Assembly (NCBI GenBank): GCA_964505215.1
Contig: CAZDGU010000004.1
Span: 1-64,000 of the forward strand
DNA from: Gracilimonas sp964505215
GTDB lineage: Bacteria > Bacteroidota > Rhodothermia > Balneolales > Balneolaceae
DNA length: 64,000 nucleotides
Direction of reading: 5' to 3'
Shown here: positions 52,474 to 60,858 of the stretch, in pieces
How positions within the stretch are numbered: position 1 is the stretch's first letter
Layout of the letters: the number at the start of each line of letters is the position of its first letter
Program-made: the position numbers and the translations under genes
Notes under the pieces: generated by a model
The model's input: the letters and a program-made list of their open reading frames with translations, nothing else
Database searches by the model: none
What the model was told of the DNA's origin: nothing

Positions 52474-53583
52474 ATGAAATTCATTGATTTAGAGACACAA
52501 TATCATTCCTATAAAAAAGAAATTGACCGGCGCATGAATGCGGTTCTGGAGCACGGCCAATATATTATGGGACCCGAAATTGAAGAGCTGGAACAGGTGT
52601 TGGCAGAATTTGTGGGCGTGAAGCACTGCATTAGCGTAGCCAGTGGAACCGCCAGTTTAGAAATTGCGCTCAGAGCACTGGATGTAGGTCCGGGAGACGA
52701 AGTAATCACCGTGCCATTCTCGTGGATAAGTACGGCAGAAGTAATTGCAGCCGTAGGCGCAAAACCGGTTTTCATAGATATAGAACCTGACACTTATAAT
52801 TTGAATCCACAGCTTTTGGAGACTCTTATTACCGAGCGCACCAAAGCTATTATGCCTGTCAGTTTGTTTGGGCAGATGCCGGATCTCGAAGCTATAAACA
52901 GAATAGCTGAAAAACATAATATTCCCGTTATAGAAGATGCCGCCCAAAGCTTTGGAGCCACTCAGCATGGCAAAAAAAGCAACGGAGCTTCTACCATTGG
53001 CAGCACTTCTTTTTTCCCTGCTAAACCATTGGGATGCTTCGGCGATGGCGGAGCACTTTTTACCAATGACGATGAGCTGGCTCACATCATGAAAGCCATT
53101 CGCTCGCACGGTGGCGTAAAGCGCCATCATCACACACACATTGGCATGAACGGGCGATTTGATACGCTGCAGGCGGCCGTGATTTTAGGAAAATGGCCTC
53201 ATTTTGAGGATGAACTAAAAAGCAGAGCGGAAATCGGAGCGCGCTATAATGAGTTATTAAACGACGTTTGCATCACCCCAAAAATTGCAGAAGGGAATAC
53301 TCACGTTTTTGCCCAATACACCATTCGGGTAAATGCCGAAGTGCGCGACGATGTGGTGGCCGGCATTAAAGAACAGGGAATTCCGGTTGGCATTTATTAT
53401 CCAAAATGTTTTCATGAGCAGCCGGTATTTGAGTATTTAGGATATTCGTGGGGAGATTTTCCGGAATCGGAGAAGGCATCCCGGGAGGTGCTCAGCCTGC
53501 CCATGCATCCGTTTTTATCGGAAGAAGAACAGGACAAAGTAGTGGAAGTAGTGAAAGCTCAAATTAAAAAACACGATAAATAG
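52474..53583 (+). CDS. DegT/DnrJ/EryC1-family aminotransferase (WbpE/WlbC-like)
   Basis: The 369-residue PLP enzyme has the typical MKFIDLETQYHSYKKEID start, VASGTASLEIALRAL, IEDAAQSFGA (Asp155), PLP-binding Lys184 in SFFPAKPLGCFGDGG and GMNGRFDTLQAAVI. Paired with WlbA it should transfer an amino group to the 3-keto UDP-GlcNAc-uronate, giving a UDP-2-acetamido-3-amino-glucuronate used in LPS O-antigen or exopolysaccharide. The acetyltransferase and epimerase steps of that pathway are not in the window. Confidence 0.88.
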   Translation: MKFIDLETQYHSYKKEIDRRMNAVLEHGQYIMGPEIEELEQVLAEFVGVKHCISVASGTASLEIALRALDVGPGDEVITVPFSWISTAEVIAAVGAKPVFIDIEPDTYNLNPQLLETLITERTKAIMPVSLFGQMPDLEAINRIAEKHNIPVIEDAAQSFGATQHGKKSNGASTIGSTSFFPAKPLGCFGDGGALFTNDDELAHIMKAIRSHGGVKRHHHTHIGMNGRFDTLQAAVILGKWPHFEDELKSRAEIGARYNELLNDVCITPKIAEGNTHVFAQYTIRVNAEVRDDVVAGIKEQGIPVGIYYPKCFHEQPVFEYLGYSWGDFPESEKASREVLSLPMHPFLSEEEQDKVVEVVKAQIKKHDK

Positions 53584-53654
53584 CTTTGAAATATGAGCAA
53601 GGCTATGCCTACATTGGCGGAGATACAAAAATATACGTTGGACATAGGACATAT

Positions 53655-53683
53655 ATGCTGCTATCTCACTCTTTGAGCAGCAT
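53655..53683 (+). promoter_or_regulatory. Hairpin between the aminotransferase and exosortase genes
   Basis: ATGCTGCT (53655-53662) pairs with AGCAGCAT (53676-53683). A T6 run follows only 12 bases later (53695-53700). It could be a leaky terminator separating the sugar genes from the exosortase, or a leader hairpin. Confidence 0.35.
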
Positions 53684-53703
53684 CTAATTAACTCTTTTTT
53701 AGT

Positions 53704-54225
53704 ATGAAATCACCGGTTGTAACATTTATTCTGAAAGCGCTGCTCATTTTTGTGGTGTGGTATTTGATTTACGAGCTGTGGCTGCTTCCTGACGGACGTT
53801 TAGATACGTGGCTTTCATACAATATTATCGGGAACACGGCGGGGATATTGCAAAACTTTGGCTTCGAGATATTTACGGTTGATCGCATTATTGGCATTGG
53901 CGAACATCCGGGCATTGAAATTGTAAATGGGTGCAACGGCATTGCGGCTATGGGGCTTTTTATGGGTTTTATTCTGGCCTATCCCGGCGACTGGAAAAAC
54001 CGAATCAGCTTTACGGTTTTAGGTATTGGGGTGATTTATCTGGTTAATATTTTGCGAATAATCACGCTTTCCATCACTCAAGCCAAATGGCCCTCCATTT
54101 TTGATTTTATGCACGACTACTCCACCACCGCCATATTTTATCTATTCATATTTTTGCTTTGGATGATTTGGGTGAATTTCAACGAAGCTAATTTTGAACA
54201 CAAAGCTGCTAAAGAACCGGTTTGA
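53704..54225 (+). CDS. Exosortase/archaeosortase-family transpeptidase
   Basis: The 173-residue protein has about five membrane helices and the exosortase triad in order: Cys77 in IVNGCNGI, Arg118 in VNILRII and His137 in HDYSTT. It is shorter than EpsH-type XrtA and closest in size to compact Bacteroidota exosortases such as XrtF. Exosortases recognise a C-terminal PEP-CTERM-like tripartite tail and process sorted surface proteins, usually with polysaccharide genes nearby, as here. No protein in the window shows such a tail. Confidence 0.88.
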   Translation: MKSPVVTFILKALLIFVVWYLIYELWLLPDGRLDTWLSYNIIGNTAGILQNFGFEIFTVDRIIGIGEHPGIEIVNGCNGIAAMGLFMGFILAYPGDWKNRISFTVLGIGVIYLVNILRIITLSITQAKWPSIFDFMHDYSTTAIFYLFIFLLWMIWVNFNEANFEHKAAKEPV

Positions 54226-54698
54226 TAAAAAAGTCAGCATTTATAGTTGCCTATTTACTCATCCACCTTTTCATATTAAGAGGGGTGAGAACCGAACTGT
54301 TTGCAGTACAAGTGGAGTTGGGAAATTTTGAAACCGTAAGCCAAAAAATAGAAGGGTTATCCGTTCAAAAACTGGGAACACGACTGGTTCATTTTAATTA
54401 CGAACAGCCCGATTTTCAAAAAGTGTGGCAGTATAAATTACCGCTGGGGTTTTACTTTTTAATAGCCATGCTGGCACTCATTTTGATAGGTGCAGAGCTT
54501 AGATTTTTCTACTTATTACTTGCCGTTCACATAAGCGTGCTAATTATTTCGGCAGCAATTTTAGTATGGGGAATGTATGCCAGCGTATGGCTGCTTTCCG
54601 TGGCAGATTTACTTTCTCGATACTTTATTCCCTTTGGATCAGTTGGAATAGCGTGTTTTGCATTTATAAATAAAAGACAGCATCAGGTTGATGAATAA
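54222..54698 (+). CDS. Exosortase-associated membrane protein, unknown
   Basis: The 158-residue protein has an N-terminal membrane anchor (about 4-20), an extracytoplasmic segment (about 21-70, with KIEGLSVQKLGTRLVHFNYEQ) and three further helices. Its TTG start overlaps the exosortase stop in TTGA, giving strict coupling. Small membrane partners are known to accompany several compact exosortases, but I cannot assign this one to a named family. The next gene overlaps its end by 8 bases. Confidence 0.75.
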   Translation: MIKKSAFIVAYLLIHLFILRGVRTELFAVQVELGNFETVSQKIEGLSVQKLGTRLVHFNYEQPDFQKVWQYKLPLGFYFLIAMLALILIGAELRFFYLLLAVHISVLIISAAILVWGMYASVWLLSVADLLSRYFIPFGSVGIACFAFINKRQHQVDE

Positions 54699-55992
54699 TA
54701 AACTTGAAAAACAGAAGCAGACGTTACAAGAATTAGTAGAAAGGTTCACCAAAGATGAGTTTTTTGAGGGGGATATCACTCCTCTTCTAAAACAGCTGAA
54801 AACGGAAGGAAATATTTGGGTACTGGGAGCCGGAAAGGCAACGCTTGATTTAGCTAAACAGGTGGAGTCACACTTCGGCTCATCTATAAAAGATGGCGTG
54901 ATTATTGTGCCCAATAGGTATGAAAAACTACAGCGAATTCAGGTTTTTGAAGGTGATCATCCTTATCCCGGAAAGGGGTCTGTTTCTTCTTCATACGAGC
55001 TTCGGGAAGTGGCCAAACATATCCCAAAAGAAGACACGGTACTGTTTTTACTTACAGGCGGATCCTCGTCCTTATTTTGCATTCCGGCGCAGGGAATTGA
55101 ACTGGAAGAATTGCGTGAAACTTATGAACTGCTGTTGAATTCCGGTGCTTCTATTCACGAAATTAATATTGTAAGAAAGCATTTGAATGAAGTGGGAGGA
55201 GGGAATTTAGCTCATATTTTAAACGAGCACCGGCTGTATTCCATCATTCTTTCGGATGTGCCCGGCGACGATCCTCAAGTGATTGGAAGTGCACCTACTG
55301 CAGGCGATGATTCGAGCTTTAAGCAGGCCTTCCACGTGTTAAAACGATATGAGCTTTGGGAAGCTGTTCCGCATCCCGTTCGCGTGCATATTACCAAAGG
55401 AATGCATGCTGAAATTCCTGAAAACCCTACTCCGGAAGAAATTTCGTCCGACCATCACTCCATTAAAGTAATACCCGGTGCCAAAATGTTGGCAGATAAT
55501 GTAGGAAAATATCTGAGCCAAAAAGGATATAATATACAAGTTGGGGAAGCTGCTTATGATGAAGAAGTAAGAACAATTTCAAAAAAGATATGCAGTGATG
55601 CCATTTCTATCCTCAGTAAAAAATCGAATGTCAAGGAGCCGGCAGCGCTTATTTATTTTGGTGAGAGCACGGTGCAGGTGAGCGGAGATGGAAAGGGAGG
55701 CCGAAATCAGGAGCTGGCTTTAAGTGTTGCGCTTTCTTTAGAAGGGCAGCACCCAATTACCATGCTCAGCCTGGCAACCGACGGCGTGGACGGTCCCACC
55801 GATGCAGCCGGCGCCATTGTAAATTCTGAAACTACCTTGAAAGCTCGGAAAATGAAGATAGAACCTGAGCAATTTCTCCAAAAAAATGATTCGTATCACT
55901 TTCACCAAAAAATGGAAACGTCGCTCAAAATTGGTCCTACCGGTAATAATTTGATGGATATTCAGGTGGTTTTGATCGGAGAGAACGACTGA
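54691..55992 (+). CDS. Glycerate 2-kinase (DUF4147/MOFRL family)
   Basis: The 433-residue protein has an N-terminal GckA/TtuD-like domain (IWVLGAGKATLDLAKQVE, FEGDHPYPGKGSV, FLLTGGSSSLFCIP, INIVRKHLNEVGGGNL) and a C-terminal MOFRL domain (YFGESTVQVSGDGKGGRNQELAL, ATDGVDGPTDAAGAIV). It phosphorylates glycerate to 2-phosphoglycerate. ATG at 54691 directly follows an in-frame TTG. Its overlap with the exosortase partner suggests one transcript, yet no functional link is known. Confidence 0.9.
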   Translation: MNNKLEKQKQTLQELVERFTKDEFFEGDITPLLKQLKTEGNIWVLGAGKATLDLAKQVESHFGSSIKDGVIIVPNRYEKLQRIQVFEGDHPYPGKGSVSSSYELREVAKHIPKEDTVLFLLTGGSSSLFCIPAQGIELEELRETYELLLNSGASIHEINIVRKHLNEVGGGNLAHILNEHRLYSIILSDVPGDDPQVIGSAPTAGDDSSFKQAFHVLKRYELWEAVPHPVRVHITKGMHAEIPENPTPEEISSDHHSIKVIPGAKMLADNVGKYLSQKGYNIQVGEAAYDEEVRTISKKICSDAISILSKKSNVKEPAALIYFGESTVQVSGDGKGGRNQELALSVALSLEGQHPITMLSLATDGVDGPTDAAGAIVNSETTLKARKMKIEPEQFLQKNDSYHFHQKMETSLKIGPTGNNLMDIQVVLIGEND

Positions 55993-56043
55993 TGTTCAGC
56001 CATTTTACAGCATTTCTTAATGGGAGGGCGGGTTGAATGTTGC

Positions 56044-56068
56044 CTTAAAAGAATAATATCCTTTTAAG
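56044..56068. promoter_or_regulatory. Palindromic site upstream of second Lrp gene
   Basis: CTTAAAAG (56044-56051) and CTTTTAAG (56061-56068) form an 8-bp perfect dyad around 9 AT-rich bases. It lies 121 bases upstream of the Lrp start. AT-rich dyads of this size suit Lrp-family operators; otherwise it could be a weak hairpin behind glycerate kinase. Confidence 0.35.
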
Positions 56069-56188
56069 AGTGATTAATTTAGCAATTAATTCTTTTCATA
56101 AAATTAAAAAGGTTGATGTGTCTTTATAAATAGCCACTTTTAGTTTATTTGATTATAATAACAGACTGAAACAGATCATTCTGCTAAT

Positions 56189-56674
56189 ATGTCTTTTCCT
56201 AACCTTGATGATATTGACAAAAAAATTATTCAAATCCTTCAGCAGGAAGGGAGAATAACGAACAGCGAGCTGGCCAAACGTATTGGACTCACCACAACGC
56301 CAACGCTGGAGCGAGTGCGCCGTTTAGAGCGCCGAAACATTATTAAAGGTTATGTGGCTCAGCTCAACAAAAAGGAAGTTGGCCGTGGTTTCACGGCTTT
56401 TGTACAAGTTACCCTCAGCGTGCACCAGCTTAATTTGATGGAGGAATTTTCAGCCGCCATCCAAAATATTCCCGAAATACTGGCTTGTTACCATACCACG
56501 GGCGAAGGCGATTTTCTGCTGCATGTGGTAGCCAAAGACACGGCCGATTACGAGCAGCTGTTGAGAAATAAATTAACCGCTTTACCGGATATTGAGCGCC
56601 TGCACACCAGTATTGTGATGAAAACGATTAAAGAACAATCCCCAATCCCAGTTTATGATGAAAACGAAGAATAA
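56189..56674 (+). CDS. Lrp/AsnC-family regulator coupled to a methionine-lyase-like gene
   Basis: The 161-residue protein has a helix-turn-helix (IIQILQQEGRITNSELAKRIGLTTTPTLERVRRLERRN) and a RAM domain with the ILACYHTTGEGDFLLHVVAKD ligand loop. Its 3' end overlaps the PLP lyase gene by 20 bases, so it is a local regulator of that enzyme, probably sensing a sulfur or branched-chain amino acid (inference from context). Confidence 0.92.
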   Translation: MSFPNLDDIDKKIIQILQQEGRITNSELAKRIGLTTTPTLERVRRLERRNIIKGYVAQLNKKEVGRGFTAFVQVTLSVHQLNLMEEFSAAIQNIPEILACYHTTGEGDFLLHVVAKDTADYEQLLRNKLTALPDIERLHTSIVMKTIKEQSPIPVYDENEE

Positions 56675-57884
56675 ACCCACCATAGAATCGGTAGCCGTAC
56701 ACGCCGGAAAAGGAGAAAAAGATCAGTTTGGAGCCCACACTTCACCCATTTATCAAACTTCTACCTTTGTATTCGAGAATGTGGATGCGGGCGCCAAAGC
56801 GTTTAATCACGAGGAGGGGGGAGCCAGCCACATTTATTCCCGGCTTGGAAATCCTACCGTAGAGGAACTGGAACGTGGCGTTTGCGAGCTGGAAACTTTT
56901 GGTTTTGATAATCCCGAAATGTATGCAGGAATGGCTTTTGGAAGTGGAATGGCGGCCATCACTACCGGTATAATCGGCTTGGCGAAAGGCGGACACATTG
57001 TGGCGCAAGATGCATTGTACGGCTGTACCAGTCAGTTTTTGAAGGAGGAAGCTCCGGAGCTGGGCATGTCGGTTTCTTTTGTTGATATGGCTGATCTGAA
57101 AAGCCTTGAATCAGCATTGAAGAATAACCCGAACACAAAACTTATTTACTTGGAAAGCATTGCAAATCCGACTATGACGGTGGCAGATATTCGGGCAATT
57201 AGCCAGTTTGCGCAAGATTTTGACGCAAAACTGATGGTAGATAATACGTTTGCCACTCCGTATCACATCCGGCCGCTGGCGCTGGGTGCTGATGTAACCG
57301 TGCATTCCACAACAAAATATTTAGGCGGACACGGAACCATAATTGGCGGATTGATGGTGGCTAAACAAGAGCTTTTTGAAGAAAGCGGGATGGCTGTTTA
57401 CCGAAAAAACTTAGGTGGAATAGCAGGTCCTATGGATGCCTGGCTTACGCTTAACGGCCTAAAGACGCTGCCGTTGCGCATGAAGCAGCATGCTCATAAT
57501 GGAATGGAAGTGGCAAAATATCTGGAATCGCACCCAAAAGTAGAACGTGTGTATTATCCGGGACTTCTTTCGCACCCACAGCATCAGCTTGCTTCTGATA
57601 TCATGGAAAATGGCTTTGGCGGTATGATTACCTTTGAGCTTAACGGTGGCTTTGAGGCCGGCGTTTCGCTGATGAATAAGGTTGAATTGTGCACGCTGGC
57701 GGTAAGCCTGGGCGCCGTTGATACGTTAATTCAGCACCCGGCTTCTATGACGCATTCTATTGTGGATGAAGAAATCAAAAAACAGGCCGGAATCACAGAT
57801 GGACTGGTCCGTCTTTCAGTTGGCATAGAAGGAGCCGAAGATATTATAGCTGATTTGGAATACGCTTTATCACTCCAAAGCTAA
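56655..57884 (+). CDS. Cys/Met-metabolism PLP lyase, probably methionine gamma-lyase
   Basis: The 409-residue protein has Tyr61 and Arg63 in YSRLGNP (cofactor phosphate contact across the dimer), GSGMAAI, Tyr122 and Cys124 in LYGCT, DNTFATP and PLP Lys221 in VHSTTKYLGGHG. The Cys in LYGCT is typical of methionine gamma-lyases (Cys116 in Pseudomonas), while cystathionine enzymes usually carry another residue. It would split methionine to methanethiol, ammonia and 2-oxobutyrate. Cystathionine gamma-synthase/lyase activity remains possible. Start ATG 56655 or 56658. Confidence 0.85.
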   Translation: MMKTKNKPTIESVAVHAGKGEKDQFGAHTSPIYQTSTFVFENVDAGAKAFNHEEGGASHIYSRLGNPTVEELERGVCELETFGFDNPEMYAGMAFGSGMAAITTGIIGLAKGGHIVAQDALYGCTSQFLKEEAPELGMSVSFVDMADLKSLESALKNNPNTKLIYLESIANPTMTVADIRAISQFAQDFDAKLMVDNTFATPYHIRPLALGADVTVHSTTKYLGGHGTIIGGLMVAKQELFEESGMAVYRKNLGGIAGPMDAWLTLNGLKTLPLRMKQHAHNGMEVAKYLESHPKVERVYYPGLLSHPQHQLASDIMENGFGGMITFELNGGFEAGVSLMNKVELCTLAVSLGAVDTLIQHPASMTHSIVDEEIKKQAGITDGLVRLSVGIEGAEDIIADLEYALSLQS

Positions 57885-58031
57885 GGGAAATTCAAGATGA
57901 ATTTGTTTCTATAACTGTAGTAAAACTGTGGTTTAACTTCAACGGATCGTTTAATTACTATCAGCAACAAACCGGCTCTCCGACAACCGTATAGTGGTCT
58001 GAACCGGTAAGAGGTAAGCTTATAAACTGCA

Positions 58032-58817
58032 TTACCATCCGCCGCTGGCTCCGCCTCCGCCTGAACTGAAGCCGCCTCCTCCGCCGAAACCTCCAAATCC
58101 GCCGCTGCTTCCACCGCCAAATCCGCCGCCCCGGCCGCCACCAAAGCCGCTTCCCCAATAGATAACGCCGCCGGAGCCAATGGAATGACGCCGTCCGCCT
58201 TTTCTGCCTCCGCTCTTGCCTCTCGAAATCAGGAAGAAAATGATGATGACGAAAATAATAATAAGGTCAACTGGAAACCCTTGCTCGCCGGATGTATTCC
58301 TCTCCGGAAAGCCTTGAAACTCTCCGGCTGCTAATTGAATAAGCACGTTGGTGGCTTGGTCTAATCCGCCGTAAAAGTCGCCTTGTTTGAAGCTGGGTGA
58401 CAAAATATCTTCAATAATCCGGTTTGCCATTATATCGGGAATGGCTCCTTCCAGTCCGTATCCCACTTCAATCCGCATCTGTCGGTCTTGCTTGGAGATG
58501 AGAATAAGCACACCATTATTGCGCTGCTCATACTGGATATCCCAGGAATTATGCAGCTTTGTGGCTATTTCTTCAATGGGATAATTGTTCAGGCTTTCGA
58601 TGGTAGCAATTACGATGGCGTTGGTAGTGGTATCGCGGTAATTGCGCAGCTTACGTTCCAGCCGCTGATTTTCTGAACGGCTGAGCATATTGGCCATATC
58701 ATTAACCATGCCCGTGGGTTTTTTGGGAAGAAAATCCTGGGCTGAAAGCGGGCTTGCAAAAGCTACAAGAGAAAATATAAAAGCCGTTATGGCTAAAATA
58801 GTAGAAAATCTACGCAT
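58032..58817 (-). CDS. TPM-domain (YgcG-like) protein with Gly-rich tail
   Basis: The 261-residue protein has a signal peptide (MRRFSTILAITAFIF...SAQ). A TPM domain follows (about 30-160: LPKKPTGMVNDMANMLSRSE, NNGVLILISKQDRQMRIEVGYGLEG), then one membrane helix (VDLIIIFVIIIFFLI) and a Gly/Ser/Phe-rich tail ending GGGGASGGW. TPM proteins accompany LemA and act in envelope quality control or photosystem repair. ATG 58817 gives a normal signal peptide; ATG 58946, overlapping the upstream stop, would add 43 residues before it and is the alternative. Confidence 0.88.
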   Translation of the reverse strand: MRRFSTILAITAFIFSLVAFASPLSAQDFLPKKPTGMVNDMANMLSRSENQRLERKLRNYRDTTTNAIVIATIESLNNYPIEEIATKLHNSWDIQYEQRNNGVLILISKQDRQMRIEVGYGLEGAIPDIMANRIIEDILSPSFKQGDFYGGLDQATNVLIQLAAGEFQGFPERNTSGEQGFPVDLIIIFVIIIFFLISRGKSGGRKGGRRHSIGSGGVIYWGSGFGGGRGGGFGGGSSGGFGGFGGGGGFSSGGGGASGGW

Positions 58818-58935
58818 TAATTTCTGAGCTTGAGGATCGTCATTGGTCTGATTTTTTGAAAACATACTACCTGTAGATTTACTACTAAACTGATTGCTCT
58901 TATTTCTCTTAAAGTCCGATAAAACATGGCTTAAA

Positions 58936-59406
58936 TTACTCATCATCTGTAGCATTACGCTCATTTTCTGTATCGGTGTTATAGCTAATTTCATTAGGAA
59001 GCTCGTCCACGTCATCGTCTTGGTGGGGGAAATGCTCCTTCAGTTTATGACCGATTTGGAGAATTACTTCACTCAGTCCCGCCTCAAAATCCCCTTCTTT
59101 AAAATGGCTAATCATCAGCTTCAGTTCTTCCTCCCAAAAGCTTTGTCCTACCAGCTGATGAATGCCTTTATCACCCCAAATAGCTACCTTTTTATCAGCC
59201 CAGGCTACATAAACAATCACGCCGTTCCGCAGTTCGGTTTGCTCCATATTGAGTTCTTTAAACACTTCCTGAGCACGTTCCAAAGCCGTTTCAGCTTTAC
59301 ATTTCTTTTCGAGATGAACCCGAATTTCTCCGGAAGTTTCACTTTCCGCCTGTTGGATGGAGTCAACAATAGACGCTTCTTGTTCTTTAGTTAAAAACTT
59401 AGCCAT
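58936..59406 (-). CDS. Cytosolic TPM-domain protein
   Basis: The 156-residue protein lacks a signal peptide and begins MAKFLTKEQEASIVDSIQ. The TPM core follows (ETSGEIRVHLEKKCKAETALER, RNGVIVYVAWADKKVAIWGDKGIHQLVG), then an acidic C terminus (HQDDDVDELPNE). It is the second TPM gene between LemA and the secreted TPM protein; the pair is a common Bacteroidota arrangement. ATG at 59406 is preferred to an upstream start at 59430 because homologues begin close to the TPM domain. Confidence 0.85.
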   Translation of the reverse strand: MAKFLTKEQEASIVDSIQQAESETSGEIRVHLEKKCKAETALERAQEVFKELNMEQTELRNGVIVYVAWADKKVAIWGDKGIHQLVGQSFWEEELKLMISHFKEGDFEAGLSEVILQIGHKLKEHFPHQDDDVDELPNEISYNTDTENERNATDDE

Positions 59407-59423
59407 TACTGCCTGTGTATGTG

Positions 59424-59461
59424 GCCGCACTTAATTTTTGATTGAATAAGTGCGGCTTTTT
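59424..59461 (+). terminator. Terminator-like hairpin pointing against the lemA operon
   Basis: GCCGCACTTA (59424-59433) pairs perfectly with TAAGTGCGGC (59447-59456) and on the plus strand runs into TTTTT. The surrounding genes (lemA, TPM) are on the minus strand, where the hairpin lacks a T run. It may stabilise the lemA mRNA end or block antisense transcription. Confidence 0.6.
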
Positions 59462-59470
59462 AAATTAATC

Positions 59471-60061
59471 TTAATTAGTGAAGTCAACGGTTGGGGCCTG
59501 CTCAGCACCTTCATCAGCTTTGAAGTATTGCTTTTGGTCGAAGCCGGAAATAGAAGCAATTAGACTCGCAGGGAATCTCCGGGTTTTTGTATTATAAGAC
59601 TGGGCCGCCTTGTTGAAACGCATACGTTCGGTAGAAATTCTGTTTTCAGTGCCTTCAAGTTGTGCCTGTAAATCACGGAAGTTTTTATTGGCTTGCAGCT
59701 GCGGATATTTTTCTACCGTCACAAGCAATCTTGATAACGCACCGCTTAACTGCCCCTGTGCCTGCTGAAATTGCTGGAAAGCTTCCGGATTGTTTAAATC
59801 GTTTGCGTTGATGTTTACGGAAGTAGCTTTACTTCGGGCTTCAATAACATCGGTGAGCGTTTGCTGCTCAAAATCAGCGGCTCCTTTTACGGTATTTACC
59901 AGATTGGGGACCAAATCTGCCCGGCGCTGATACTGGTTTTCAACCTGTGCCCAGGCGCTGTTTACGTTTTCTTCGGAGGTAACCAAGCCGTTATGTACGC
60001 TTACTCCGTAGAATAGAACAAGCGCAAGTACACCTAAAATAATCCAAAATTTTGCTTTCAT
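59471..60061 (-). CDS. lemA: LemA-family protein
   Basis: The 196-residue protein has one N-terminal membrane helix (about 5-22). The LemA core follows: NVNSAWAQVENQYQRRADLVPNLV, VIEARSKA, SRLLVTVEKYPQLQANKNFRDLQ, LEGTENRIS and RMRFNKAAQSYNTK. The helical bundle is exported and faces the periplasm. First of the minus-strand unit lemA-TPM-TPM; function is not settled in any organism. Confidence 0.93.
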   Translation of the reverse strand: MKAKFWIILGVLALVLFYGVSVHNGLVTSEENVNSAWAQVENQYQRRADLVPNLVNTVKGAADFEQQTLTDVIEARSKATSVNINANDLNNPEAFQQFQQAQGQLSGALSRLLVTVEKYPQLQANKNFRDLQAQLEGTENRISTERMRFNKAAQSYNTKTRRFPASLIASISGFDQKQYFKADEGAEQAPTVDFTN

Positions 60062-60154
60062 GATATGTGTTTTAATTGTTTAATTTACCGCCCTCTTACG
60101 AGCTTATTTTTAATAAGGTTCAAAAGTTACAAACAATAATCAAAAACTGTTCCA

Positions 60155-60856
60155 TTGTCGCAATTAAAACCTGAATTCATTTATTTTGACTTAGATGACA
60201 CCCTTCTTAACCACAAAAAGGCAGAACAAGCCGGACTCCGGGATATAATCAAGCATTTTGACTTGTTTAATGGCATTGAGGAGGGAGTGCTGCTCGATAC
60301 GTATCATTCCATAAATAAGAATCTTTGGGAAGCGTATGCGCATGGTCAAATACAACGTCCTGAACTGCAGCGCCGCCGGTTCGAGGAAACTTTGGATAAA
60401 CTTGGCCTGGATAAAACGGCTTACCAAAAAGTGGGATCCGTTTATATGGATTATTACCGACTGCATTGGGAGTGGGTTGATGGAGCCGAGGAGGCTTACA
60501 GCCGAATAGCCTCAAAGTATGATGTGGGCATTATTACCAACGGGTTTGCCGAAACTCAGTGGCTGAAAATAGATAAGTTCAATTTTAAAGAATCATCGCA
60601 GCACATTATAATTTCGGAAGAAGTAGGAGAGATGAAACCGCATCCAAAGGTTTTTGATCACTCCACTAAGCTGGTAGATATTCCACGTGATGAGATTTTG
60701 TATGTGGGAGATTCGTTCAGTTCCGATGTGGTTGGAGGCTCAAAAGCAGGGTGGCAAGTGGCTTGGTTCACCCAAAATCCCATTGAGCAGGGATATAAAT
60801 TAGCTAATCTTATTTTTGATGATTTTGAAGACTTACTAAATGCGCTTGAGGTATAA
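60155..60856 (+). CDS. HAD-family nucleotidase (YjjG-like)
   Basis: The 233-residue protein has HAD motif I YFDLDDTLLNH (Asp12, Asp14), motif II IITNGFAE, motif III Lys in GEMKPHP and motif IV LYVGDSFSSDVVGG, with a helical C1 cap. The order and the ITNGF/GEMKPHP blocks match YjjG, which dephosphorylates non-canonical pyrimidine nucleotides. The frame has a stop at 60137 and no ATG near the domain start, so TTG at 60155 is the start. Confidence 0.88.
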   Translation: MSQLKPEFIYFDLDDTLLNHKKAEQAGLRDIIKHFDLFNGIEEGVLLDTYHSINKNLWEAYAHGQIQRPELQRRRFEETLDKLGLDKTAYQKVGSVYMDYYRLHWEWVDGAEEAYSRIASKYDVGIITNGFAETQWLKIDKFNFKESSQHIIISEEVGEMKPHPKVFDHSTKLVDIPRDEILYVGDSFSSDVVGGSKAGWQVAWFTQNPIEQGYKLANLIFDDFEDLLNALEV

Positions 60857-60858
60857 TC

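Noticed and set aside
52657..53139. 160-codon minus-strand ORF opposite the aminotransferase gene
   Set aside because: Antisense shadow of a strong DegT-family gene.
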